From the NCBI GenBank assembly GCA_038213375.1, contig JBBQTB010000016.1:56544-120543 (forward strand): a stretch of 64,000 nucleotides of DNA, given 5' to 3'. Numbering within the stretch: the stretch's first letter is position 1; each line of letters starts with the position of its first letter. This stretch comes from JAAUTT01 sp038213375. GTDB taxonomy: Bacteria > Bacteroidota > Bacteroidia > Bacteroidales > JAAUTT01. Under the pieces are notes generated by a model, which was given only the letters and a program-made list of their open reading frames with translations, did no database searches and was not told the DNA's origin. Shown here piece after piece: positions 36,712 through 45,892 of this stretch. A program made the position numbers and the translations under genes.

Positions 36712-36783
36712 ATATTATTTCATAGATATATAACAAAAAAAGTCAGGCAAAAATATAGTTTTTTCGATTGTAAATACATGACT

Positions 36784-37422
36784 TTAGGCAAGAAAAGGAT
36801 TCGATAATGCCTCCTCATGAACGGTGGTGAAAGGTCCATGACCTGGATAAACAACCGTATCGGGAGGCAATGACATTAGTTTGGAAAAAATGCTGGTCAT
36901 AAGTTGGTCATAACTTCCTCCCGGAAGATCGGTTCGTCCTATACTTCCTTTAAACAGTACATCCCCAACAATTACAAAACTTTGTTCCGGACTGTATAAA
37001 GCAACGCTGCCAATAGAATGACCCGGAACAAGTAAAACTTTTAATGTTGAATTACCAAAAACAAGATCTTTCCCTTCTTCCAAAAAATTAGTTACTACCG
37101 GTGGTTCTTCCAAATCAAACCCAAAGATAATACCGTGTTTTTTGGCTTCCGATAATAATTTAAAATCACCGCTGTTAGCCCAGATTTCGGGTTTGTATTT
37201 CTCACTCAGATAAGCGTTTCCAAGCACATGATCTACATGACAGTGAGTGTTTACAATTTTAACCAGATTTAATTTATTGCTTGATATATAGTTGTCAACT
37301 ATCGATTTTTCTTCAGGCGAATAACATCCGGCATCGATAATAATGCATTCGCTGGTTTCATCGCTTAAAATGTATGTATTTTCCTGAAATGCGTTGAATA
37401 CAAAAGATTTAATGTTTATCAT
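36784..37422 (-). CDS. Metallo-beta-lactamase-fold hydrolase (glyoxalase II-like)
   Basis: A 212-residue single-domain hydrolase with the two-zinc motif THCHVDH (59-65) and the downstream ligands in VPGHS, VGDVLF and VYPGHGP. It matches the short YcbL/GloB-like group that cleaves thioesters such as S-lactoylglutathione or related compounds. Bacteroidota often lack glutathione, so the true substrate is uncertain. It sits 9 bp after pcm and before gcvP on the same strand. Confidence 0.9.
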   Translation of the reverse strand: MINIKSFVFNAFQENTYILSDETSECIIIDAGCYSPEEKSIVDNYISSNKLNLVKIVNTHCHVDHVLGNAYLSEKYKPEIWANSGDFKLLSEAKKHGIIFGFDLEEPPVVTNFLEEGKDLVFGNSTLKVLLVPGHSIGSVALYSPEQSFVIVGDVLFKGSIGRTDLPGGSYDQLMTSIFSKLMSLPPDTVVYPGHGPFTTVHEEALSNPFLA

Positions 37423-37431
37423 ATGTAAGTT

Positions 37432-38082
37432 TTAATAAATTCTTCCTTTAAGAAATGGAACAAATATGAATGATCCATGTTCAGTTTTTCGGTATTCCTC
37501 GTCAGAAACCTTTTCGATAAGAGTCATTTTTTGAGAAGTAGAGCTACCAACAGGCATCACAAGTCTTCCTTGAATTTTCAACTGATTCAAAAGTTTTTGT
37601 GGAATCTCCGGTCCACCGGCTGTTACTATAATTTTATCAAAAGGGGCATAGGCTGGAATTCCTTCGTAACCATCGCCAAAGAAAAATTTGGGTGTGTATC
37701 CAAGTTTTGATAGAATGGGTTGCGTTTTTAAAAACAATTCACGCTGGCGTTCAACTGTATAAACTATGGCTCCTAGTTCAAGTAATACAGCACATTGATA
37801 ACCAGAACCAGTTCCTACTTCAAGCACTTTGTCCATTTTTTTTATATCCAGCAATTGGGTTTGGAAAGCTACAGTGTAGGGTTGTGATATGGTCTGACCG
37901 GCTCCAATAGGAAAAGCCTGGTCTTTATAAGCGAAATTAATAAATCCACTATCCATGAAAACATGCCGGGGAATACGACTGATCGCCTCCAAAACCGAGT
38001 CATTAGTAATTCCTTTGCTGCGAAGCTCTTCAATCAATTTACGTCTGAGACCTTTATGCCTAAATGTATCATCAATGTTCAT
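37432..38082 (-). CDS. pcm: Protein-L-isoaspartate O-methyltransferase
   Basis: Repairs age-damaged isoaspartyl residues by SAM-dependent methylation. The 216-residue protein has the PCMT opening LRRKLIEELRSKGITND, the family segment AFPIGAGQTISQPYTVA and SAM motif VLEVGTGSGYQCAVL. The start is taken at the ATG at 38082; an earlier ATG at 38175 would add 31 residues unlike the family, and one at 38124 is also possible. It is the first gene of a probable pcm/MBL/gcvP transcript, divergent from the sugar transferase. Confidence 0.9.
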   Translation of the reverse strand: MNIDDTFRHKGLRRKLIEELRSKGITNDSVLEAISRIPRHVFMDSGFINFAYKDQAFPIGAGQTISQPYTVAFQTQLLDIKKMDKVLEVGTGSGYQCAVLLELGAIVYTVERQRELFLKTQPILSKLGYTPKFFFGDGYEGIPAYAPFDKIIVTAGGPEIPQKLLNQLKIQGRLVMPVGSSTSQKMTLIEKVSDEEYRKTEHGSFIFVPFLKGRIY

Positions 38083-38205
38083 TGCCGAAATATCGCCATT
38101 TTTTTTCGACTGCAAAACTAACATTATCAATAAAATATTTGTTCTGCTGGAATAATATTTTTTCGTATAGTCCATTTTGCTTTCTTTGCATATATTCTTT
38201 TCTTA

Positions 38206-39624
38206 ATGTTGAGGAAAATTTTAGCTTTTAAAAAACTTTACGTATTTTCAGATATAATAGCTGCTGCTATTGTGTGGACGCTATTTTATATCTACCGGAA
38301 GGTTTTTGTCGAATTCTATGTATTTGGATCCCCAATACCCTTGCACTTTGGGATAAAGTTTTTGATTAGCATTTTACTAATCCCTATTTTCTGGTTGCTT
38401 ATTTATTATTTTACTGGGTATTATAACAATATTCCACGAAAAACCCGACTTGAGGACGCTGTTAATACATTGATACATTCAGTTATTGGAGTGTCATTGC
38501 TTTTTTTTATTGTAATCCTTGATGATACAATTGCTTCATACAAGACTTATTATCAATCGCTATTTGTTTTGTTTTTGCTTCAGTTCTTTATAGTTCTTGC
38601 ATTTCGACTCTTGGTTACCTCCTCAGTGATACATCAGAAAATAAAAGGGAAAATTTGGTTTCGTACTCTTTTTGTTGGCCGGGCAGAAATGGTTTTTCAG
38701 CTATGGAAAGAATTAAATACAAAACCTATTGGACATGGACATATTGTGTTAGGATACGTTCCTGTTAATAACGGAGAGAAAATTGAATTTTCAGAGATGC
38801 CTGAATTAGGCACAATCAACGATTTACATCAAATTATTATTGAGCAAAATATAGATGATGTTATCATTGTATTAAATGAAAGCGATGGTAATACCTTAAA
38901 AATGGTTATGAAATCAATAAACTCGTCCAACGTAATAGTGAAGGTAAACCCTGAACTTTATTCATTGGTCAAAGGGAATATTAATATTTCTTCTCTCTTT
39001 CAATATCCTCTTATTCAGATAAATAATTACCTATTATCCCCTTGGCAGGTTGCTGTTAAAAAAGCCCTTGACATTTTCATATCCATTGTAGGAATTGTAT
39101 TATCTATGCCCATCTGTGTTGTTTTGTGTATACTTATAAAATTTTCTTCCAAGGGATCCATTCTATATTCGCACGAAAGAGTTGGAAGGTTTGGAAAGCC
39201 TTTTTATCTTTATAAATTTCGATCGATGTATAGTAATGCTGAAGATAATGGGCCTCAGTTAGCCACTAAAAATGATCTCAGAATTACATCCATAGGGAAA
39301 TTTATGAGAAGGTTAAGGCTCGATGAAATTCCTAATTTAATTAATGTTTTAAAAGGAGATATGTCTCTCGTAGGTCCTAGACCCGAAAGGAGGTTTTATA
39401 TTGATCAAATAGTAGAACTGGCTCCTGAGTATAAACAATTACTTAAGGTTAAACCTGGAGTAACATCTTGGGGCCAAGTTAAATATGGATATGCCGAAAA
39501 TGTAAATGAGATGATCCGGCGTATGCGTTATGATTTGCTTTATATAGAAAACATTTCTATTTATGTTGATATCCAAATACTAGCGCGAACTATTATAATA
39601 GTATTTCAGGGAAAAGGAGTGTAA
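38206..39624 (+). CDS. Polyprenyl-phosphate sugar-1-phosphate transferase (WbaP/WcaJ type)
   Basis: A 472-residue membrane enzyme that starts exopolysaccharide or glycan assembly by transferring sugar-1-phosphate to undecaprenyl phosphate. The N-terminal part has four to five transmembrane helices, then a CoA-binding-like domain (about 150-260), a further membrane segment (KKALDIFISIVGIVLSMPICV) and the catalytic bacterial transferase domain (KFRSMYSNAEDNGPQ, RRLRLDEIPNLINVLKGDMSLVGPRPE). No other capsule genes adjoin it, so it is a stand-alone initiator. Confidence 0.93.
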   Translation: MLRKILAFKKLYVFSDIIAAAIVWTLFYIYRKVFVEFYVFGSPIPLHFGIKFLISILLIPIFWLLIYYFTGYYNNIPRKTRLEDAVNTLIHSVIGVSLLFFIVILDDTIASYKTYYQSLFVLFLLQFFIVLAFRLLVTSSVIHQKIKGKIWFRTLFVGRAEMVFQLWKELNTKPIGHGHIVLGYVPVNNGEKIEFSEMPELGTINDLHQIIIEQNIDDVIIVLNESDGNTLKMVMKSINSSNVIVKVNPELYSLVKGNINISSLFQYPLIQINNYLLSPWQVAVKKALDIFISIVGIVLSMPICVVLCILIKFSSKGSILYSHERVGRFGKPFYLYKFRSMYSNAEDNGPQLATKNDLRITSIGKFMRRLRLDEIPNLINVLKGDMSLVGPRPERRFYIDQIVELAPEYKQLLKVKPGVTSWGQVKYGYAENVNEMIRRMRYDLLYIENISIYVDIQILARTIIIVFQGKGV

Positions 39625-39628
39625 CTAG

Positions 39629-40252
39629 TCAGATAAGGCCTGCGTCAATGGCTATAAGAATATCTTCAATAACCTGATCTTCTCCCGAGGCATCGTATTT
39701 GGTTTTAAGATTCGATCCGAAAAGACGTGCCATCGTTTGCCAGAAAACCGCCGAAAAAGTTCCACGCAATTCTTTTACAAGTTCATATGATGTTTGTCCC
39801 GTTTCGCGATCTATAAGTTTTATAAGAAGTCGCCCTTGATTGATGGTAAGATTTTTTAATTCTTCTTCAAACTGGGCTCTTATTTCTTTTTCAGTTTGTT
39901 TCGTAAATTCTTTCCGTTCTTTCTCAGTTTTTAATGTGAGAAAGCGTTGGTTCATTAAGTTAAGTTTGGATTTTGCCATCTTGGCATAAGGATATACTTT
40001 TTTGAGATTATAAACCAAACGATTAAATTTACGTTCTTCACGTTTGGTTTGAAAAACAGGTTTAGGTTTATTGGTTGTATCCGCAAATATGTCAATATCA
40101 TTCATATAGGAGATAATAATGGTATCTCCATTTTCAATTTTGGCATGTACTTTAATTCTTCCTGAGGTATCGGTGCTTATTTGACCCCTTAATGAAGCTA
40201 TCGAACATGTTAGCCCTAAAAATATGAAAAAAAGCTGCCTAATCATGTCCAC
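39629..40252 (-). CDS. DUF4294 exported protein
   Basis: A 207-residue protein with an N-terminal signal peptide (MIRQLFFIFLGLTCSIASLRGQ) and the DUF4294 core: YNLKKVYPYAKMAKSKLNLM, LTINQGRLLIKLIDRETGQT, SYELVKELRGTFSAVFWQT and ARLFGSNLKTKYD. The family is conserved in Bacteroidota with no established function. It is convergent with the sugar transferase gene (4-bp gap). Confidence 0.88.
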   Translation of the reverse strand: MDMIRQLFFIFLGLTCSIASLRGQISTDTSGRIKVHAKIENGDTIIISYMNDIDIFADTTNKPKPVFQTKREERKFNRLVYNLKKVYPYAKMAKSKLNLMNQRFLTLKTEKERKEFTKQTEKEIRAQFEEELKNLTINQGRLLIKLIDRETGQTSYELVKELRGTFSAVFWQTMARLFGSNLKTKYDASGEDQVIEDILIAIDAGLI

Positions 40253-40398
40253 AGGATATCTTTATGCAATAAAATCACGTCTGTTTTTTGGTAAAACCTT
40301 CTACAAAGATCGCAATCATAAAACGAGTTTCAAAGTAGAAAATTTATCAATATAGAAAATCAACCCACGTTAAGTTTCCGCTTGTACCTGCAAATTTG

Positions 40399-40602
40399 CT
40401 ATATTGATCGATGCGAATGATCACAAAAGGGTTGTATTTTGCTTTTGCCACAACGGCAAAGCTTTATCGAATCGCCAGTAGGAATGATGTTTCCCTGGGG
40501 ATCTTTTAAAATAAAATTTCCTTTTACCTTTAACGATGCTCCTGGCTTAAAAGTAAATTCGGCTACAAATAATTTTGATGTGTCTTCCATTATTTTTTTC
40601 AT
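40399..40602 (-). CDS. Small CDGSH iron-sulfur protein
   Basis: A 67-residue protein with the CDGSH-type 2Fe-2S ligand pattern CRCGKSKIQPFCDHSH (three Cys, one His). It starts at a TAATG overlap with the larger CDGSH gene upstream, indicating translational coupling; the ATG at 40590 is an alternative. CDGSH proteins bind redox-active 2Fe-2S clusters and often act in electron or cluster transfer. The pair may form a complex. Confidence 0.88.
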   Translation of the reverse strand: MKKIMEDTSKLFVAEFTFKPGASLKVKGNFILKDPQGNIIPTGDSIKLCRCGKSKIQPFCDHSHRSI

Positions 40603-41054
40603 TAACCTTCAAACGCAATTTTCCTATGTGTACCATCACAAAATGGCATATTATTCGATGCGCCACATCTACAAAACGAAGTAATTGAATACGTTTTATA
40701 CTCTTTCCCATCATTATCGGTAAGTTTAATCTTCCCTGTTACAACTAAAGGTCCATCTTTCATTATCTGAATTTCAACCGGATGAAGAATGGTAGCCTCC
40801 ACTTGTTTAGTTATTGTAGAGGGATCAATGCTTTTATCATCGTTCCATTTAAAGGTGAGTGCATCCGTTGGACATTTATTCACCATTTCAATAATTTTTT
40901 CAGATGATGCCCCGTTTATATTTATCCATGGTCGGTTGCGTGGGTTAAACACTTCCGTTAGCTGCGTATAACATGTGGTGGCGTGAATACATTTTTTTGG
41001 CTGCCAATATACGGTGATTTTTCCGTTAGAATATTCTCTGTTGTTACTTTCCAT
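40602..41054 (-). CDS. Divergent 4Fe-4S mono-cluster / CDGSH protein
   Basis: A 150-residue two-domain protein. The N-terminal half (about 1-70) is a Fer4_19-like mono-cluster domain (CIHATTCYTQ and NKCPTDALTF). The C-terminal half is a CDGSH-type 2Fe-2S domain with CRCGASNNMPFCDGTH. It is translationally coupled by a one-base overlap to the 67-residue CDGSH protein. Role unknown; probably electron transfer or iron-sulfur handling. Confidence 0.88.
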   Translation of the reverse strand: MESNNREYSNGKITVYWQPKKCIHATTCYTQLTEVFNPRNRPWININGASSEKIIEMVNKCPTDALTFKWNDDKSIDPSTITKQVEATILHPVEIQIMKDGPLVVTGKIKLTDNDGKEYKTYSITSFCRCGASNNMPFCDGTHRKIAFEG

Positions 41055-41284
41055 TGTTCAGTATTTTCAAGGGTAGTACAAAATTAAACGAAAAAAGTTC
41101 AGGTGCAATTCTGAAGTTTTTTAAATCACTTTGGTTGCAAGATATGGCAAAGATGTTTTATTTAGTGAATTAAAATAAATATTCATCGGTAATTATTATT
41201 TATTCAACAGTGTTGAAAACCATTCCCTATTTACTTTGTTTAAATATGATAAAACTAAAATGAATTAATTGAAAATTAAAAACT

Positions 41285-41797
41285 ATGGCAACCATTAAAT
41301 TAAAAGGAAATTCGATTTTAACTATTGGAAATCTTCCTGCTGTTGGTTCAACGGCACCAGATTTTAAATTAACAAAAACTGATCTGTCAGAAACATCGCT
41401 AAAAGATTTTACCGGAAAAAAAGTTGTACTGAATATTTTTCCAAGTCTCGATACCAGTGTTTGTGCATCTTCAGTGCGAAAATTTAATTCCGAACTAGAT
41501 AAACTTAAAAATACTGTTGTTCTTTGTATTTCCAGAGATTTACCATTTGCTCACAATCGATTTTGTACAACCGAAGGATTAAAAAATGTTATTTCTCTTT
41601 CGGAATTGCGCGACCATAATTTTGGTAAATCATATGGAGTTACAATAACTGATGGCCCTATGGCCGGGTTGCACTCTCGCGCCGTAGTTGTGATTAATGA
41701 ATCGGGTAAGATAGTTTATTCCGAACAAGTGCCTGAAATTACCCAGGAACCAAATTATGAAGAGGCTTTAAAAGCTATTTCGACAGTTCAAAAATAA
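41285..41797 (+). CDS. tpx: Thiol peroxidase (atypical 2-Cys peroxiredoxin)
   Basis: A 170-residue Tpx reducing hydroperoxides with thioredoxin as donor. Peroxidatic Cys60 lies in PSLDTSVCASSVRKF and resolving Cys94 in NRFCTTEG, the spacing characteristic of Tpx. The catalytic Thr (T57) and Arg region are intact. It is monocistronic and followed by a terminator shared with tRNA-Phe. Confidence 0.96.
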   Translation: MATIKLKGNSILTIGNLPAVGSTAPDFKLTKTDLSETSLKDFTGKKVVLNIFPSLDTSVCASSVRKFNSELDKLKNTVVLCISRDLPFAHNRFCTTEGLKNVISLSELRDHNFGKSYGVTITDGPMAGLHSRAVVVINESGKIVYSEQVPEITQEPNYEEALKAISTVQK

Positions 41798-41826
41798 GGA
41801 ATTGAGATTAAAACAATAAAAGTAAA

Positions 41827-41853
41827 AAGGCCAAGATTAACTTGGCCTTTTTT
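41827..41853. terminator. Bidirectional terminator of tpx and tRNA-Phe
   Basis: The stem AAGGCCAAG (41827-41835) with CTTGGCCTT (41841-41849) has an A-run on the left and a T-run on the right, so it can end both the plus-strand tpx transcript and the minus-strand tRNA. Confidence 0.88.
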
Positions 41854-41929
<76 letters not shown>

Positions 41930-41944
41930 TTTAGAAATGCGGGG

Positions 41945-41952
41945 CAAAGGTA
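41945..41952 (-). promoter_or_regulatory. Promoter -7 box of tRNA-Phe
   Basis: On the minus strand the sequence reads TACCTTTG (consensus TAnnTTTG), 15 bases before the tRNA 5' end. A TTTC lies at roughly the -33 position. Confidence 0.55.
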
Positions 41953-42065
41953 AACAAAAAAATAACTTACGAAAATGAATTTGATTTTTTTTGAAAATAA
42001 ATTCAAAAACCTGAAATGCCGGACTTATCTAATCTTTATTACTTTTGTGATTCAATTTGTTAAGC

Positions 42066-43286
42066 ATGGATTTTATAACACACGTTTTATTTAATGGTAT
42101 AAAACTTATTCATATTCAGGTTCCTTCTCCGGTTGCCCATTGTGGCTTTATTATTCACACAGGGTCACGTGATGAAGATACGGACGAACAAGGCATGGCT
42201 CATTTTATTGAGCATCTTTTTTTTAAAGGAACAGCCAAACGTAAAGCTTTCCATGTGCTTTCCCGACTCGAGGATGTTGGAGGTGAACTAAATGCGTATA
42301 CAACCAAAGAGGAAACCTGTATTCATGCCTCATTTCTGAAAGAGTATTATGAAAGAACAATAGAGCTGATTAGTGATGTTGTTTTTAATTCAAATTTTCC
42401 GGAAAAAGCATTGGAAAGTGAAAAGGATGTGATACTTGATGAAATAAATTCTTATAAAGACAGTCCTTCAGAATTGATTTTTGACGATTTCGAAGAGTTG
42501 TTTTTCTCTAATCATTCGTTATCGCGAAATATTCTTGGAAAGGCTAAATACCTGAAGAAATTCACCCGCAATGATATTTTTTCTTTCCTAGAGAACAAGT
42601 ACAACACAAACCAAATGGTTTTTACTTCGGTAGGTGACATTCCTGCATCAAGGATAATCTATTTATTTGAAAAATATTTTAAGCACATAGCCCCAAATTA
42701 CAGGGAAAACCAGCGGATACCTTTTAAAAACTACCAACCTTTTAACCAAATTAAGAAAAAAAACACGTTTCAGATTCATGCAATTTTAGGGAATCTGGGA
42801 TACGATTTAAAAGATTCCCGAAGAATGACTCTGCATTTGCTATCTAATATTATTGGCGGACCGGGAATGATTTCCAGATTAAATTTAGCTTTGCGTGAAC
42901 GAAAAGGATACTCCTATAATATCGAATCATCTTACACTCCATACTCCGATACAGGCTTGTTCAATATCTATTTTAGCACTGATAAAGAGTATCTTGATAA
43001 ATGTTTAGAGATTATTTATAAAGAATTTACTTCACTTAAAACAAAACTTTTAGGAAACCAACAACTAAAGAAAGCAAAACAGCAAATCATCGGACAGTTG
43101 GCTATATCATTTGAAAGCAACGAAAATCAGATGCTTTCGATAGGAAAAAGTTACCTGGTTTATGATCGGGTTGACACCTTAACTGAAATTAATGCCAAAA
43201 TTGAATCAATAACTGCTATTGAACTGGCAGAGGTAGCAAATGAGGTATTAAACAAGGATATGATATCATTGCTTATCTTTAAATAG
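42066..43286 (+). CDS. M16-family zinc peptidase
   Basis: A 406-residue single-polypeptide M16 (pitrilysin/processing-peptidase-like) protein. The inverted zinc motif HFIEH is near the N-terminus, with the downstream Glu in the ESEKDVILDEI segment. The second half is the inactive-type M16 domain (GGPGMISRLNLALRERKGYSYNI). The start is at the ATG at 42066; the frame could begin at an earlier TTG. It is followed 8 bp later by an O-methyltransferase gene, so the two are probably co-transcribed. Physiological substrates are unknown. Confidence 0.92.
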   Translation: MDFITHVLFNGIKLIHIQVPSPVAHCGFIIHTGSRDEDTDEQGMAHFIEHLFFKGTAKRKAFHVLSRLEDVGGELNAYTTKEETCIHASFLKEYYERTIELISDVVFNSNFPEKALESEKDVILDEINSYKDSPSELIFDDFEELFFSNHSLSRNILGKAKYLKKFTRNDIFSFLENKYNTNQMVFTSVGDIPASRIIYLFEKYFKHIAPNYRENQRIPFKNYQPFNQIKKKNTFQIHAILGNLGYDLKDSRRMTLHLLSNIIGGPGMISRLNLALRERKGYSYNIESSYTPYSDTGLFNIYFSTDKEYLDKCLEIIYKEFTSLKTKLLGNQQLKKAKQQIIGQLAISFESNENQMLSIGKSYLVYDRVDTLTEINAKIESITAIELAEVANEVLNKDMISLLIFK

Positions 43287-43294
43287 AAAAATAA

Positions 43295-43936
43295 ATGACT
43301 GAATTGGATTTTCGTATTGAACAATATATATTAAACATCACAGGGCCTGAAGATGAAGTATTACAAGAACTTAACAGATATACGCATCTTAAAATAATGC
43401 ATCCACGGATGTTATCAGGGCATCTGCAAGGGCAAATTTTACAAATGTTATGCTTTATGATTAAGCCTGGCAAAATACTTGAGATAGGAACCTATACCGG
43501 TTATTCGGCCATTTGCCTGGCTAAAGGACTAAGTGAGGGTGGAATACTTCATACTATTGAAATTAATGATGAGCTTGGAGATATTCCAATTAAGTTTATT
43601 ACGAAATGTGGTTTGCAAGATAAAATACGACTTCATTTTGGAGATGCGAAAGTGATTATACCAACCCTCGATGATTCTTTTGATTTAGTATTCCTTGATG
43701 GAGAAAAAAGCGAATATTTGAATTACTATCAATTGGTTTTTGATAAGGTGAAAACCGGTGGCTATATTTTTGCCGATAATGTTCTATGGAGTGGAAAAGT
43801 TCTGGATGAAGAGAGGACAAACGATTATTTTACTAAAGGGATTAAAGAGTTCAACGAATTCGTAAAAACTGACGAACGCGTTGAAAAGCTTATCCTGCCT
43901 ATTCGTGATGGTTTAATGATACTTCGCAAATTATGA
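43295..43936 (+). CDS. SAM-dependent O-methyltransferase (class I, catechol-type)
   Basis: A 213-residue methyltransferase of the Methyltransf_3 (caffeoyl-CoA/catechol O-methyltransferase-like) family. The SAM motif is ILEIGTYTGYSAICLA, with metal-site Asp in FLDGEKSEY and ADNVLWSGKV. These divalent-metal enzymes methylate catechol-like small molecules. It directly follows the M16 peptidase gene. Confidence 0.93.
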   Translation: MTELDFRIEQYILNITGPEDEVLQELNRYTHLKIMHPRMLSGHLQGQILQMLCFMIKPGKILEIGTYTGYSAICLAKGLSEGGILHTIEINDELGDIPIKFITKCGLQDKIRLHFGDAKVIIPTLDDSFDLVFLDGEKSEYLNYYQLVFDKVKTGGYIFADNVLWSGKVLDEERTNDYFTKGIKEFNEFVKTDERVEKLILPIRDGLMILRKL

Positions 43937-43986
43937 ACGGCACATGCTTCATGTTAAATTAATTTTTTAATTTTTTAATTTAAAAT

Positions 43987-43994
43987 TAACTTTG
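43987..43994 (+). promoter_or_regulatory. Promoter -7 box TAACTTTG of MerR-type gene
   Basis: It matches TAnnTTTG, about 56 bases before the MerR-type start codon, within a short AT-rich intergenic region. No convincing -33 box is seen. Confidence 0.45.
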
Positions 43995-44049
43995 TTAAAC
44001 ATTAAAGATTTAAGGTTGTTTAGATAGTCTAAATTTTTAAACAAAATCC

Positions 44050-44928
44050 ATGGCACAATATTCTATAAAAGATCTGGAAAAGCTGACAGGGATTCAAGCC
44101 CATACAATTAGAATATGGGAAAAAAGATACCAATTGGTACGTCCCCAGCGCACGTTAACTAATATTAGGGTATATAGTGACGAAGATGTCAAACGGTTGT
44201 TGAATGTTGCACTTTTAAACCATAATGGTTTAAAAATATCAAAGATTGCAAAACTCAACGATAAGGAGATTAATTTAGGTGTCCTTGATGTTACTGCTGA
44301 TACTTATAACACCAATAATCAGATAGATAGTTTAGTGGTTGCTATGGTGGAGCTAAGTGAGAAAAATTTCGATGATCTTTTTAACAAACTTATTAAGGAA
44401 CTTGGTTTTGAAGAAACTGTTATACAAATAGTTTATCCGTTTTTGATTAAAACTGGTATATTATGGCAAACAGGAAATATCAATCCTGCTCAGGAACACT
44501 TTGTTACAAACATTATCCGGCGTAAATTTTTTGTGGCTATCGATGCTCTTGGGAACAAAAATACAGGTCCTAAGTTTATTATGTACTTGCCGGAAGGTGA
44601 ATATCATGAAATAGGTATGCTTTTTTATTGTTACCTTTTGAAGCAAAACGGATTTCAACCAATATATCTTGGCCAGTCTGTTCCATTTAGTGATTTAGCC
44701 TATATTCAGGCAGCCTATCAAGCGGAATATATAATTACTTCATTTATAACAGCAATGCATGATTTTTCCTTTAGGGAATACATCGTTACTCTTTCGAAGA
44801 CATACCGAAAACTTAAAATATTTATTACAGGAAGTCAAATTTTCAAAGTGGAATTAAAGCGAGTAACAAATGTAACTAAAGTAAAATCTCCCGATCATTT
44901 CAAAGAAATTTTGATGAAGTTGAAATAA
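44050..44928 (+). CDS. MerR-type regulator with B12-binding domain (CarH/LitR-like)
   Basis: A 292-residue protein. The MerR winged helix is at 1-70 (YSIKDLEKLTGIQAHTIRIWEKRY). A helical domain carries W139-x9-E149-H150, the adenosylcobalamin-capping motif of CarH, and a Rossmann domain carries E184-x-H186-x-x-G189, the cobalamin lower-ligand motif. This supports B12 binding, so it may be a light-sensing repressor of carotenoid or photoprotective genes, as in Myxococcus and Thermus. No carotenoid genes adjoin it; its targets are unknown. A strong terminator follows. Confidence 0.88.
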   Translation: MAQYSIKDLEKLTGIQAHTIRIWEKRYQLVRPQRTLTNIRVYSDEDVKRLLNVALLNHNGLKISKIAKLNDKEINLGVLDVTADTYNTNNQIDSLVVAMVELSEKNFDDLFNKLIKELGFEETVIQIVYPFLIKTGILWQTGNINPAQEHFVTNIIRRKFFVAIDALGNKNTGPKFIMYLPEGEYHEIGMLFYCYLLKQNGFQPIYLGQSVPFSDLAYIQAAYQAEYIITSFITAMHDFSFREYIVTLSKTYRKLKIFITGSQIFKVELKRVTNVTKVKSPDHFKEILMKLK

Positions 44929-44942
44929 GATTTTGGGAAGTC

Positions 44943-44981
44943 AAAAAAGCCATAAACCAAAATTTGGTTTATGGCTTTTTT
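44943..44981 (+). terminator. Terminator after MerR-type gene
   Basis: AAAAAAGCCATAAACCAAA pairs with TTTGGTTTATGGCTTTTTT, a long stem with minimal loop and a T-run. Confidence 0.85.
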
Positions 44982-45362
44982 GTTTTATCAAACTAAAATA
45001 AGAATCCCATTTTCATTAATTTTATATCAAAGATCAATTATTCAACAACTTGAGTATATTTATACAATTTTAGGTAAAATAAAATAAGATATAAAGATGT
45101 TTAGGTGTTTAAATATTGACATACAAATAAATAAAATATAGTTCCGTTCAAGAGCCATTACTGCAAAGTGAACAAAATTAAAATAGAAATAATTTATATT
45201 ATTACTACAATAACAGATATAACTATTTATATTACTACATAATACGTGATTATTACTATTTAGAAATTACTTGGTTTAATGTTAAATTTTATCTATATAT
45301 TTTTTTATTTTCTAATTTTAATTTAGATTTGTTATAAATAAACCCAATAAAAAAATACGACT
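44982..45362 (+). promoter_or_regulatory. AT-rich region with direct repeats upstream of second ECF sigma gene
   Basis: About 380 bases without a gene. A TAGATTTG -7 box (45324-45331) lies 31 bases before the sigma start codon. Two near-copies of TTTATATTATTACTACA occur around 45193-45210 and 45226-45240, with a third TTATTACTA nearby; they could be regulator binding sites. Confidence 0.4.
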
Positions 45363-45866
45363 ATGACAGCACTGGAATTTAATCACCAACTCATAAGTCT
45401 CGAAGATAAATTGTCTCGTTTTGCTCTAAGTTTAACTTCTAATCGGGAGGATGCAAAAGATTTATTGCAAGAAACATTGCTAAAAGCAATTGCTTATCGG
45501 GATCAATTTGTGCAATACACTAATTTAAAGGCGTGGACGTATACTATAATGAAAAACACATTTATTAATAATTATCGTAGAAACGTACGTCAAAATACCA
45601 CTTTTGATAATACCAAGGATCTTTACTTTCTCAATCAAAACAAGGATACTCAAAATGTTACACCTGATTCAGCATATAGCACTCAGGAGATACACCTTGT
45701 TATAGACAGTTTAGATGATGAGTTTAGAATACCATTTAAAATGCATACCGAGGGTTATAAATATAAAGAAATTGCTCAAAAACTCGATCTGAAGATAGGT
45801 ACTGTAAAAAGCAGAATTTTCTTTACTCGAAAAAAGCTTATGGATGCATTAAAGGATTATGAATAA
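45363..45866 (+). CDS. ECF-type RNA polymerase sigma factor (paralogue 2)
   Basis: A 167-residue sigma factor closely related to the gene at 33120-33626: shared N-terminus, region 2 (LKAWTYTIMKNTFINNYRR) and region 4 (YKYKEIAQKLDLKIGTVKSRIFF). The DNA-recognition segment is nearly identical in the two, so their target promoters may overlap. No anti-sigma gene adjoins it. A GC-rich terminator follows immediately. Confidence 0.9.
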   Translation: MTALEFNHQLISLEDKLSRFALSLTSNREDAKDLLQETLLKAIAYRDQFVQYTNLKAWTYTIMKNTFINNYRRNVRQNTTFDNTKDLYFLNQNKDTQNVTPDSAYSTQEIHLVIDSLDDEFRIPFKMHTEGYKYKEIAQKLDLKIGTVKSRIFFTRKKLMDALKDYE

Positions 45867-45892
45867 AAAAAGCCGGAATTCCGGCTTTTTTT
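45864..45892. terminator. Bidirectional terminator
   Basis: The palindrome AAAAAAGCCGGAATTCCGGC, followed by a T-run, overlaps the stop codon of the ECF gene and abuts that of the small minus-strand gene. Confidence 0.85.

Noticed and set aside
36712..36783. Possible glycine riboswitch before gcvP
   Set aside because: The 72-base gap between gcvP and the upstream MBL gene is too short and lacks the conserved glycine aptamer cores.
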